64,000 nt of DNA from Orbilia blumenaviensis (lineage: Eukaryota > Ascomycota > Orbiliomycetes > Orbiliales > Orbiliaceae): assembly GCA_036872755.1 (NCBI GenBank), contig JAVHNS010000013.1, positions 1,116,001-1,180,000 of the forward strand, read 5' to 3'. Of the stretch, positions 1 through 10,933 are shown in pieces. Within the stretch, counting starts at the first letter, position 1; every line of letters begins with the position of its first letter. The notes beneath the pieces were generated by a model. It searched no databases. It saw only the letters and a list, made by a program, of their open reading frames with translations, and had not been told where the DNA came from. Both the position numbers and the translations under genes were made by a program.

Positions 1-1725
1 CACGTCGCAATCGTCTACCGACATCCCCTTCTACTCAAGACTGCAATACTTGACTTCTTTGAACCGCGAATATCTCCACCCCCACGACATCTCGACGCGT
101 TTGCTGGTGCTGGTTGGATTTGAAGGCCTCCAGAAGTTTAAGCTATCCAATAAAACCTCGGGCGGAGGTCCTAGTTTGACGTCATTGCAATGAAGGACCT
201 CGCTGTTTTTGTGGAAGACCAAGCATGACGACTGATACCAGACCTATAGGGTATTATATGGCATTTAGTGCCATCTAGGCGTAAGCTGTCCCTTTGTATG
301 GATGATACTCGCAAAGCGCTCCAGTTGGCACCCTCAGTAGCCATGTTGATCTCTTTTAGGACCAAACTATGAAGATGTCGACTGGAAGTTGACATCGCAG
401 TTTCAGCTCTTTATACCTACCCCCGCATACCGTATATGGGTATTCAGAGATATCCTGGGCTTGTAAGAATACATATTCAAGGGCAGGGGCGGAGTTGTGT
501 ATACGACCTGGGAAGCGCGCAGCAGAATGGTCGTCAGATACCCCTTATAGTCGACATACGGGCCAAATTCGAATATTGTTTCCGGACAGAAGGAGAAGAA
601 CAAGTTTGTTCTATGCGCCATGAACCATCCGTGGAGAACTAGTGACCAGAGGCCCGAGATCACTAGCATTATGTCAATACACTATCTGTTCGGTTTCTCT
701 CCTGGCAGTGGATTCAACCGTCCACGGGCCCCTTCGAATGCCATCTTAATGATGACGAGATTTTGTCCGAAACGAAGATTCCTGTTTCAAGGCTTGAGCC
801 CTGGCCTAACAATGGTATTGGTCTGAGGCCGTGATTGATGCTTGCCTTAGTCGACAACACAATGGTATGGGCTTCGAGATTATTCATCTGTCTCCGGATT
901 TATGGTCGAAATCATGCTATGATTGAAGCTCATTGGCAAGTTGAATGGATACAAATAATATTTTTGTTCCCGGGCCCTAGGCATTTTCGGGTTGGAGTAT
1001 TGCCTCGAAGATGACGCGAGGGCTAGTGCGGTCACGTTCCCGCCACCTCGACGGTAGTCTATCCCTCGTAAGGACTGCCCAAATGGCTCTATGATTGCTA
1101 TACTAGGGCTTATGAAGCCTCATTGTCTATGTTTGGTTGAAGCTTTGTAGCTGGTAGGTGGGCATACATGAGCATCTCGTCGGATATCCTGTAACTACCT
1201 GGGTACACACTGGTCTGTCAATATCAATAAATTCTAAATCTCCTCATCCTGCCCCGAGTTATCCAAGAGCCCTAGCTCGGATTCTGTAGCTTCCTATTGC
1301 CTCGTTCGAACTGATTGATATCAACTGGGGTCCAAGTCGGTGTGGTGTTGTTTATGCTCAAGACGGGGAAGCAAGTGGTTGTGGATCCTCGCCTCCTCCC
1401 ACCCTGCTAGGAGAAAGGCCCCTCAGATATATATCCCTCCTTCCCACCACGCCCATTCAACCTTTCTCTCTCTTCCTCTTCATCATCACACCTTCACCCA
1501 ACCTCCACCTGACCACCTCCACCAGCCATCCGGACATCATCAAACCCATCACGATCATCCTAAATCCATTCAATAAGAATCCTATAGAGCTTAGATACAC
1601 CGAATTCACCTAGGATCGACCAATAGCACGTCAAATACCACGACAGCCCAAGCTGGCTGGACAACACATCGAAAGGCGCGACTTAATCACCAACTTTCTC
1701 ACATCAATATTAACACAAGATAACC
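1..1725. other. Intergenic / ISWI upstream region
   Basis: No convincing gene is seen. Only short unsupported open frames occur on either strand. The last 300 bases (about 1430-1560) are pyrimidine-rich with many CA/CT runs. This is typical of the promoter-proximal and 5' leader sequence of a housekeeping fungal gene and fits the ISWI start at 1726. Confidence 0.6.
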
Positions 1726-4700
1726 ATGGCGAGAGCTAAACCAAGGAGCAAGCCAGTCTCAGAAGATGAGGAAATGGTTCGAGACGAGGATGTACCGATG
1801 AATGTATGCTTGCTTCTCTACTGTTACCACCCAACAATACACAGACTCGATAACTCGAGTTCAGACTTGTGTACCGTATATCGACAACTCGAGCTAACTT
1901 GGCTTAATAGGATGCGGAAAGTGAATCTACTCCTGCTTCCGAAGGAGAAGAGCAGGCTGATGACGAAGACGAGGAAGATGCTGCTCAGCCAATCAACAAG
2001 AGGCAGCGACGTACCGAGATCAATAATGAACGTCGAAAGCATTTCGGCCGTCAGAAAGAAGATCTCCAATCTGCGAAGGTAACGTAGTCCGCAACCATTC
2101 CCATTCCCATTCCCCTTCTTCCTCCGTGTAAATTGTTTTTAGTGCTTGATGTATTTTTACCCTTTTCTGGCTTTCCTCTTCTGGCAAAATTGGTGTTCCG
2201 CGACAATTTTGCTTGGGTATAAGGTTCCTTTATTTTTTTTAGACCCGGCGGGTTTGTTGGCGTTGTTTTGGGTTTTTTTCTGATGGGTGCATTTGATTGG
2301 GCTAACATGGTTTCGGCAATTGTTTGATCTGGAATTTTAGTATGCGGACTCTGCTAAGAGATTTGCATACTTGATTGGTCTGACGGGTAAGTGTTCTTGG
2401 CAACTTCACAAGTAAAGTCAAAAAGTTAACTTTCGTGATAGATCTATTCCGTCATTTCATTGGATTGAATCCTGAGTTGGCAAAAGCTGTCGAACAAGCA
2501 GATGCTATCAACAAGAACAAGAAGAAGGGCAAAAATGCTGTCGCCACCGCAGGAAGCAGGACCCGGAGAACGGAAAAGGAAGAAGATGCGGAACTCTTGG
2601 AGGACGAGATTAATGCAGACGACTCCCAACGGACCATTTTCTCTGAAAGCCCCAGTTGTAAGTGTCTCAAGCCGATAGCCCCCGATAGAAATCAATATCT
2701 GACGCTTAGGACAGATATTCAGGGTCAGATGCGAGATTATCAGGTTGCTGGATTAAACTGGCTTATCTCTTTGCATGAAAATGGTATCTCTGGTATCTTG
2801 GCCGATGAGATGGGCCTCGGAAAAACGTTACAGACGATTTCAGTAAGTAGAAGGATCAAAAGCTGTCAGGTTTGTGTAATCTGGAGGTTGACACCACTCG
2901 TTTTTAGTTCATTGGGTACTTGAGATTTGTTCAGAACATCAAAGGGCCGCACCTAGTCATCGTTCCGAAATCCACTCTCGATAATTGGAAGCGGGAGTTC
3001 GCTAGATGGATACCCGAAATCCATACACTTGTCCTCCAGGGTGCCAAGGACGAACGGCAGGAACTCATCAACCAACGTCTTCTAACTCAGGACTTTGACG
3101 TGTGTATCACTAGCTATGAGATGGTGATGCGGGAAAAGCATCATCTTAAAAAGTTTGCTTGGAAATACATCATCGTCGACGAAGCACATCGTATCAAAAA
3201 CGAAGAATCATCCCTTTCGAAAATCGTTCGGATGTTCGAATCCCGTGGACGACTTTTGATTACAGGCACCCCACTACAGAATAACCTTCACGAACTATGG
3301 GCCTTGTTAAACTTCCTCCTCCCAGATGTGTTTGGGAGCTCAGAAGCTTTTGACGAATGGTTTGAAAGCAGTGGCCATGACCAAGATACTGTTGTACTGC
3401 AGCTTCATAAGGTTCTCCGACCTTTTCTACTCCGTCGTGTCAAGGCTGATGTCGAGAAGAGCTTGCTACCCAAAAAAGGTGTGTTTTAAGTATGAGGCTC
3501 CTCCTTCTAACTCACTGGCTAACAATCTAGCAGAGTGTAATCTCTATGTAGGGATGTCTGACATGCAAATCAAACAATACCGTAATATTCTCGAGAAGGA
3601 TATTGATGCTTTGAATGGACAGAATATGGGCAAGAGAGAGTCCAAGACACGTCTACTCAACATAGTCATGCAACTTCGTAAATGTTGTAACCACCCATAC
3701 CTCTTCGACGGAGCTGAACCTGGTCCCCCATACACTACAGATGAGCATCTAGTTTTCAATGCCGGCAAGATGGTTGTGCTGGATAAACTTTTGAAGCGAA
3801 TGCAGGAGAAGGGCTCGAGGGTCCTCATTTTCTCGCAGATGTCCCGTGTTCTCGATATACTTGAGGACTACTGCATGTTTCGCGAGTTTAAGTATAATCG
3901 CATCGACGGAGGCACAGCACACGAAGACCGCATCGCCGCTATTGACGAATATAATAAACCAGGCTCAGAGAAATTCATCTTTCTGCTGACGACCCGTGCT
4001 GGAGGATTGGGTATCAATTTGACAACCGCCGATATTGTTGTTCTTTACGATAGTGATTGGGTAAGCTTTGGTTTAACAATGAAATGAATTCTGAGCGAAA
4101 CTGATTTGTTACCTAGAATCCCCAAGCCGATCTTCAAGCAATGGACCGTGCACATCGTATCGGTCAGACCAAACAAGTTCATGTCTACCGTTTCATCACA
4201 GAAAATGCTATTGAGGAGAAGATCATCGAACGTGCCGCCCAGAAGCTCCGTCTCGATCAGCTTGTTATCCAACAAGGTCGAGCCCAACCAGCTGCGAAGA
4301 CTGGATCAAGCGGTGAAGATTTACTTGGTATTATCCAGCATGGTGCACAAAAAATTATGGATAAAGCAACCGCGAAGGAGGGTACTAAGGGTACGATCGA
4401 TGACGATGAGGATATTGACGCGTACATCAATAAAGGAACTGAGAAAACCGAAAAGATGAAAGCTAAATTTTCTACGATGGGCTTGGATGACGTTCAGAGA
4501 TTTAACTCAGATTCTGCATACGAATGGAACGGCCAGGATTTCCAGAAGAGGGAAAATAGACTCAACTTCAACTGGATTAACCCAGCTAAGAGGGAGAGGA
4601 AGGAACAGGTCTATTCAGTTGATAAGTATTATTCTACTATCCTGAATCCGAAGGTTCCAAAAGGCGAACAGAAGCCGAAAGCCCCACGGCCACCAACACA

Positions 4701-5880
4701 GATCCGAATACAAGATCATCAGTTCTACCCGCATCGATTAGTTCAACTCCAAGAGCAGGAAACCGCATACTACCGCAAGACGATCGGATACAAGATTCCA
4801 GGAGTAGATTCCGATGATGACATGAGAAAGGACGACCGAGAGCTGGAGCAGATGGAGATTGACAACGCGGTCCCGCTGACTGAAGAGGAGATCGCAGAGA
4901 AGGAAGTTCTTGCTGAACAAGGTTTTTATGATTGGAGCAGACGAGACTACCAGCAATTTGTTAACTTATCCGCTCGATATGGTCGCAAGGCTCTTGATTC
5001 TATTGCCGCAGAGATGGACAAGGATGCAAAGCAGGTTAAAGCTTATGCCAAGACCTTCTGGGAACGATATACGGAAATTGATGGGTACGACCGCGCTATC
5101 CAAACCATTGTCGCTGGTGAAGAGCGATCGGAGAAAACTCGTAAGCAACAGGAGAATCTGCGTACCAAGATTGAACAGTACCGTGTTCCTCTCCAGCAGA
5201 TGAAGATCAACTACAGTGTCTCAACAACGAACAAGAAGGTATACACTGAAGAGGAGGACCGGTTTCTTCTCATTCAGCTTGACAAGTATGGTCTTGAATC
5301 GGAGAATCTTTATGAATTCATACAGAATGATATAAGGGATTGTCCTCTGTTCAGGTTCGATTGGTTCTTCTTGTCCAGAACTCCGGCCGAGTTATCGCGA
5401 CGATGCCAAACTTTGTTGACAACTGTCGACAGAGAGTTCGACCCAAAGCTAAAAGTGATCGAAGATGAGGAGGAACCCAAGTTAGGAAAGAAGGGGGCAA
5501 AGGGAAGTGGCAAGACTAGCCGTCAACGGAGTGTTGAGGACGACGATGAGACCGGGCCACCAGCCAAGAAGGGGAAGACAACGAATGGTGTTGCTGCTAA
5601 CGGCAAAGGGCCGAAGGTAAAAATCTTATACAAAAATCTTGATTAAATGATAATAGCTAAAAAATAAATCTAGAACAAGAACATCGATTCCGTAAAATCC
5701 GGGGCGGGTAGCAAGGCAGCATCGAACGCCACCTCCAGAGCCACTAGCGTTGGTTCTAACTCAGACGTCGGCGGGACGTCAAAGCCTGGCCCAAAGCCGA
5801 AGGGGAAGGCGAATGGGGCCGCCTCTAAGGCCAGTACTCCTGTCAGCGCCTCGAAGGCCAAGGGGAAGAAGCGTGTCTGA
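1726..5880 (+). CDS. ISWI: ISWI-family chromatin-remodelling ATPase
   Basis: Nuclear SNF2-family ATPase that slides and spaces nucleosomes. Exons: 1726-1803, 1911-2078, 2341-2386, 2442-2657, 2715-2842, 2908-3478, 3534-4060, 4117-5616, 5674-5880 (3441 nt, 1146 residues). The sequence shows the P-loop DEMGLGKT (200-207), the DEAH box (303-306), [10 protein letters not shown], the C-terminal helicase lobe ending in [11 protein letters not shown], a HAND-type region, a SANT stretch near 850-900 and a SLIDE region starting near 950 ([10 protein letters not shown]). The length is normal for ISWI. The acidic N-terminus and basic SNF2 flank are also typical. The intron at 2658-2714 uses the ACAG acceptor just after a competing TTAG, which gives [14 protein letters not shown]. 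Retention of the last intron (5617-5673) would replace the Gly/Lys-rich tail with nine residues. ISW1 and ISW2 cannot be told apart here. Confidence 0.95.
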
Positions 5881-6929
5881 TACCCCAACCTTCCCTTTCT
5901 CCCGTGCTTGTTTTCTTTTGGTTTTTGTTTTTATTATAATGTACTTAATGCACGTGTAAATTTCTCTTTGTAACGGCGTTCTGTTACTGGATTGTCTGAT
6001 AAAAAGAACGATAGATATTTAGATTCCCAGGCGTGTGGGGCCATTGAATACTAATGAACTGGCAATTCTAATAAAAGACACTTGCAATTGATCCTATGTA
6101 TAACATACCAGGTGTGGATTTGGCGTATATTACATAAGTGTATAATATACAACATATGCGAAACTTATTGTAACTACCTAAAATCCACACTCTCTCCTAA
6201 CCAGTGGATATCCGGATATCGTGATCATGGCCTGCAGCAGATGGGATTGACGGTGTATGAGGCGAAGCGATGTGGCGCATTTACATTATGTCAGGTGGAT
6301 GTGGCTGGAACAGGCGAACAACAAAGGAAGAAACATCCCTCTGCTTGAGATCCTTCTTGTTACCCTCCAACAAACCACCACCAGACCCAAGATATTGGGC
6401 CCTCGACCTTATCAGGAGCAGACACCGTTACAACTACTACCAGGAAAGACCTCAGCAAAGACCTGGTGCTGACTGCCTCCCCAGGTCTGATTCGGCTTAT
6501 TTTAGTCGTCTTCCCTCTCGCACACTCGAATTCTTGGCCGGCTAAAACAACAAGACCTCGCAGAAAGCAGCAGTCACTCCACCGTTAGCCACTAAGCTCC
6601 CCGGTCTCCTGCACGCGGAGACAATAGTCTCGAAACTCCCAGAGGTAGATCGAGACGATAACCAAACATTCTGTTGTTCTGCTTCCATCCTCTCTCTTCT
6701 CCCCCCTAACTGCCCAGGAGGTATGTAAAGGTAATTGATTCGTTAAAGCATTGTCATCCTTGCTCTGACAAACTCTACCGTTCTTAGTGTGGGCAGTCGG
6801 GCAAACAAGAACCTCACTCAACATCACCATCCAACAACAGAGCATCAAAAGCCACCCGCTTTCACGCCCATATTTGTCCTACATCTATCCGGGTCTCGGC
6901 TTCGCTTCTCTGAATACTTGTTCGTAATA
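5881..6929. other. Intergenic, tandem genes
   Basis: This spacer lies between two genes on the same strand. It starts with T-rich ISWI 3' sequence, then AT-rich DNA, then a CA/CT-rich leader before 6930. Open frames at 6082-6545 overlap one another and show no family motif. The frame of the next gene stays open upstream to 6789 but contains no ATG before 6930. Confidence 0.5.
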
Positions 6930-7850
6930 ATGGACATGACATCTCTTTCCTCGACCCTACCCGGGGGCAACCAAAACTCCTCATCCTCTTCCCGCCGTCA
7001 CCCAAACCCCTCAAAACAACATTCGCCAGACATCGCCGACGACGGTCAGAACCTCATCGAGGCCTTCCAGGCTGCCGCTCGGTCGGTAACACATCTTTAC
7101 CGAAGCTCTGCTGCTTTAATTCGGGGTTCACGAACAGATGGGTACACTGACGCTTTATCCGACGTCCTTGAAGCCATCGATAATGAATCGGCATACAATG
7201 ACCCTTCGGTCGCATTATCCAAAATAAGAGACTGGGTTATCGATAGAAGGCACGAGATCAAGGGAGGACCCACAGGTGGAAGCACAACGGGGCGGGGCGG
7301 GTCGATGCCACCTCAGCAGCAGCGAGAAATGAGCACAGAATCAGAGATGGACGATGGTAGTGGCGATAACAACAATAGTAATGGGAAGGAAGAAGAGCCG
7401 CACGGAAGGGAGGAGACAAATCCGGACATATTATATTCGGATCCGCAGCAGCAACCCCATACGAACATCCAATCGATACCCCAATTCTCGTTTCAGCCAC
7501 TGAGCCCGCTCCCTCAATATCCAACTCAAACCCGGGATATTATCGAGCCCCTACAATCGCCCGGAGTTGATGGTATATTTATGTTTAATTCCCCAGCAGT
7601 GCCTCAGCAGGTAGTACCGGGCGGGCGGGCAACAGGCGCGGGGAGTAAAGTTCCCTTAGCACCCCGAAGCAATAATGCCGGATTGGGTGCCGGGGCAGGA
7701 ACGAAGCGAAGAAATCAATCCACGGACTTTTTCGACCTCGGTGGCTTCGGGAACTTCGGAATGAGCGGTGCATCAGGGCGAGATTTCGGAAACTGGGGAG
7801 GAGGAGGTGGTGGTGGTCAAGGAAATGCTAAGAGGGGTAAATTTGTGTGA
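6930..7850 (+). CDS. HAPSTR1/C16orf72-like protein (DUF4588 type)
   Basis: Intronless, 306 residues from the first ATG of the frame. An ordered N-terminal segment (about 30-110) contains NLIEAFQAAARSVTHLYRSS, then a short helix and KIRDWVIDRRHEI. A long Ser/Gln/Pro/Gly-rich region follows. The tail has GTKRRNQSTDFFDL, a Gly run and a final AKRGKF. The order resembles animal HAPSTR1 (C16orf72): a helical block with FQNAATAVTNLYKES, then a WVKKRRR-like segment, and a Lys/Arg end after a GTRKR-like motif. That family acts in stress signalling with the ubiquitin ligase HUWE1. The match is by recalled motif and layout only, so function in this fungus is inferred. A generic disordered nuclear protein is the alternative. 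Confidence 0.7.
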   Translation: MDMTSLSSTLPGGNQNSSSSSRRHPNPSKQHSPDIADDGQNLIEAFQAAARSVTHLYRSSAALIRGSRTDGYTDALSDVLEAIDNESAYNDPSVALSKIRDWVIDRRHEIKGGPTGGSTTGRGGSMPPQQQREMSTESEMDDGSGDNNNSNGKEEEPHGREETNPDILYSDPQQQPHTNIQSIPQFSFQPLSPLPQYPTQTRDIIEPLQSPGVDGIFMFNSPAVPQQVVPGGRATGAGSKVPLAPRSNNAGLGAGAGTKRRNQSTDFFDLGGFGNFGMSGASGRDFGNWGGGGGGGQGNAKRGKFV

Positions 7851-9841
7851 TTAATGGGAAGAAGGATATAGCAATACCGTTGTTCTTTGTTTTCGCTCCC
7901 TTCCTGGAAAGCTATACTTCATTCTATCTTGCTTAATTACTCCCCTCGATTCGTCTCTTCCATGTATTTTCTCCCTTCTCACATAGAGGACAATGGCTGG
8001 CGGTGTACTCATACAGTAGCTTGGAGGTATTCTCTATCTCCTTTTTTCGTTTATTGCTTTCTTTTTTACTCACTATTCTGCACACCCATCTACCGGGGAA
8101 AACAAAAAAAAAAAAACGGCACGATGAAAGAGCTGGTATGGGGCTGCATGTTTTTTTTTACACTCTCGGCCCTCGTCTCTTCATCATTCTTCCCCAAACC
8201 GTCTCAGCTTTTTGTCTCTCCATTTTTCTTGCATTGGTTGCGGCGTCTACGGATTGTCGGTTTTGTACCCATTTCTATATCTGCTCATCCAGTCCTTACC
8301 ACGGCACCATCATATATTATACCCAGCAACAGTTTTCTCTTGACCAAGCCCACCTTTATTATACCCAACATCCAAAAAAAAAAAAAAAAAACCACGAGAT
8401 GCCCAATAAACCAGGCCAGCGACAATCACAAAAGCCAGGAAGTAGATATCGGTGCCCTCGGTCGCCAAAAGGGGGCCGAAACGACCAAATCCTAGGCATT
8501 GCGCATCATAAAACCTGAATCCCGTATCCCTCAACTTTCGTTCCGACCACTCGAACCAATTTATAACTCTCTCTTTTTTTTTTTTTCTTTTTTTTTTTGG
8601 GAGCAAAAGAAACTGAACAAATTGCATAGATCTAATCGGCGTTATATTCTCCCATTTCCCTTTCATAGTTGTTTTACTACCAAATACTATATGACTAGTA
8701 TTTTTATTTTATTTTTTGGTTTAGTTTGTATTCATTTATGTACTTACATTGGGGGAAGCTAGGTATTTGCCTTTGTTAAATTGTACAGTGTGTGTGGTTC
8801 GTTGCACCGCAGCCGTCCTGCCTATATCTTGTAATACTGTGGGCGCTATTGTTTATTATAATAAGAGTAATTTATTGCAAAGTGATAGCCCAAAGAGGGA
8901 GGAAAGATCAAAAAGAAGAAGAAAAGAGGGACCGCATAGGATCGCGGGATCGCATCATCCACGTTGAAACAAGATCTTGTAGGCTTCTAAGTCGACTATT
9001 AAATAATTAATTATTAATTCTTATATCGACTCCAACCGAAGAAACAATCCCACGCCCCCCAAGATTAGAAAAAAAGAGTATGTGTGAGAAGAAAAGAACA
9101 TAAGCAAGAAGAAAGAAACCGGTTTGAAACATATGCGGGATCACGCAGATGTCAAGGGGTTCCATCAGGGCAAAAATATAGAACGATATAAGTCCCCGTG
9201 ATTTGACGCGCGGAGTACCCATTTTTAAATTTTTTCGATTATAACTAGGCTATGGATCTCCCGAATAAATATATATATTCTTTGCATGGGATAGAGCTTG
9301 GAAATCTAGAGTTTATCAGCGTTCGTTATCAAGAGAGCCGCAGCCAGCTGCGATAGTGTGAAAGAGTTATGTATAGAGTGTCTCTCCCTTGGCCTTTCCT
9401 TCTAGATCAAGATACTTCTTACATATTTATTCTTCAACCCCGGAAGGGCTGCTTTGCGAAACTGTACATATCTAGAGTGAAAAGAAACAATATTTTGATT
9501 ATTACACCAGTGGGTATCATCGCTTGATCTTTGATGTTAAAAGAAGATGAAGAAGGAGAAGGAAGTAAAGGTACAGAGAAAGGGGGCGGGTTGATTGCAA
9601 CATATGGAAAGAGGGGTGGAGGGGACATGGAGAGTGAGTTATAGTGGTAAAAGATTAAAAAAAAAACTCCAAATATTAAATATCACACAAGTTGAAAAAA
9701 GAAAGATAAAAAGGGTAACGATCCAGATATTGACAGCAAACTTTAGCTGTGTGTTTGACTAAAGGACGGACCGAAGTTAAAAGAAAAAAAAAGAAGAAAT
9801 TGAAATCGGCATCAAGAATGATACCCCCTCAAGTGATTCTC
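7851..9841. other. Convergent 3' spacer with A/T tracts
   Basis: Spacer between the 3' ends of a plus-strand gene and a minus-strand gene. It carries long homopolymer runs: an A tract near 8104, an A tract of about 18 near 8372 and T tracts at 8573-8600. Purine-rich DNA follows at 8890-9120. Open frames at 7887-8518 are low-complexity readings through these tracts and are not called. Confidence 0.55.
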
Positions 9842-10933
9842 TTATAAACTAATGACTGCAGGACCGGCAACAACAGTTGTCTCATCAAGTACATTGCCAT
9901 CGCCCTTAGTAGTCAATTGTACATAAACCTCACCTGCTAAGTCAGCAGGTACGGTGCAGGCACCATCAGCGAGCGGTACAAAAACAGTTCCGACACCACC
10001 TGCGGTGAAAGCGCAGAATGTGGCAGCGCCGGTGGTGCTGCCGTTGGCAAGGTTGAGTGGGGTGCCGGCTTTGATATTCTGAGCGTTCATAATCACAAGT
10101 GACGGGAAGGCAGTGAAACCAAGGTTTGAGCCCTCAGGGCAGGATTTGATGAATTGAGCGGCAAGAGTGAAGACGCTTTGGGGCGGAAGGGGAACATCAA
10201 AGGCCTGTGGGACTGGGAGTTCAACGCCTGCAGCAGCTGTGGGTTCGAAAAAGTCATGGCATTAGCAACTTTACTTCATATACGTAATCGATAACAGAAG
10301 GGAAAAAAGGAGGAAAGGAAAGGAGAAAGAAAAAAATAGACATACCTCGAATAAAAGTATTGTGCCGACTCTCAACAGTCACGATGCTTGCGGCAGCTGC
10401 CAAAACATCTTTTGAAGTAACTAAAGGTGCAGCGCCCAGGTACGCAGATACACCGACAGCCTCGAGAATCTTCGCAGTAGCAACCATATCTGCGGCGGTC
10501 GTGAATCCAAAGTTATATTCGCATGGTTGAACAGGGTTGGCACCGGCCTTTGTTAGTGTATCTGAAAGAACAGTAACATGTGTGGCCTCGGTTTCTCCGA
10601 CTTTCTTAAGGGCAATAATCTGTGCGGGGGAAAGGCCGAGGGCAGAGAAGTCGGATTCAGGGAATTTCGCGAACCCTTGGGAATAGAAGGCAGCTTCAAG
10701 GTGTTCTAGGGTGAGGGCACTAAGCAATACTATTAGTAAAATGTTTGCTGAATGTATAAAGATGCCAAGGGCATCGAGATGTCTTACAATTGTATGATAT
10801 CCGTATCTGTCAAGGCGCCTGTAGCCTGTCTTTTACTGAAAGTCGGCAACCTGTGTGGTATCCCCTCTACCAATCCAGCTAAGGAGGCAGCACTGATAAC
10901 AGCAGTCACGAGTGTCCATCGGAAGGAAACCAT
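9842..10933 (-). CDS. Rds1-like secreted ferritin-like domain protein
   Basis: Three exons: 10933-10788, 10719-10346, 10236-9842 (915 nt, 304 residues). The N-terminus is a signal peptide (MVSFRWTLVTAVISAASLAG...) followed by a Lys-Arg pair near residue 35 that could be a Kex2 site. The ferritin-like helical domain spans about 45-180: TDTDIIQF joins across intron 1 to ALTLEHLEAAFYSQGF, then a helix with ETEATHVTVL and VTVESRHNTFIRG. The C-terminal half has paired cysteines and beta-rich sequence (FCAFTAGGVG, GACTVPADL). This is the layout of fungal Rds1/desiccation-related proteins, known as stress- and starvation-induced. Metal binding is not shown. The first intron restores the family's LxxALTLEHLEAxFY motif, which supports the model. 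Confidence 0.88.

Noticed and set aside
7887..8518. Two overlapping plus-strand frames of 171-202 codons
   Set aside because: They run through A and T tracts in a convergent 3' spacer and encode low-complexity hydrophobic/Lys runs.
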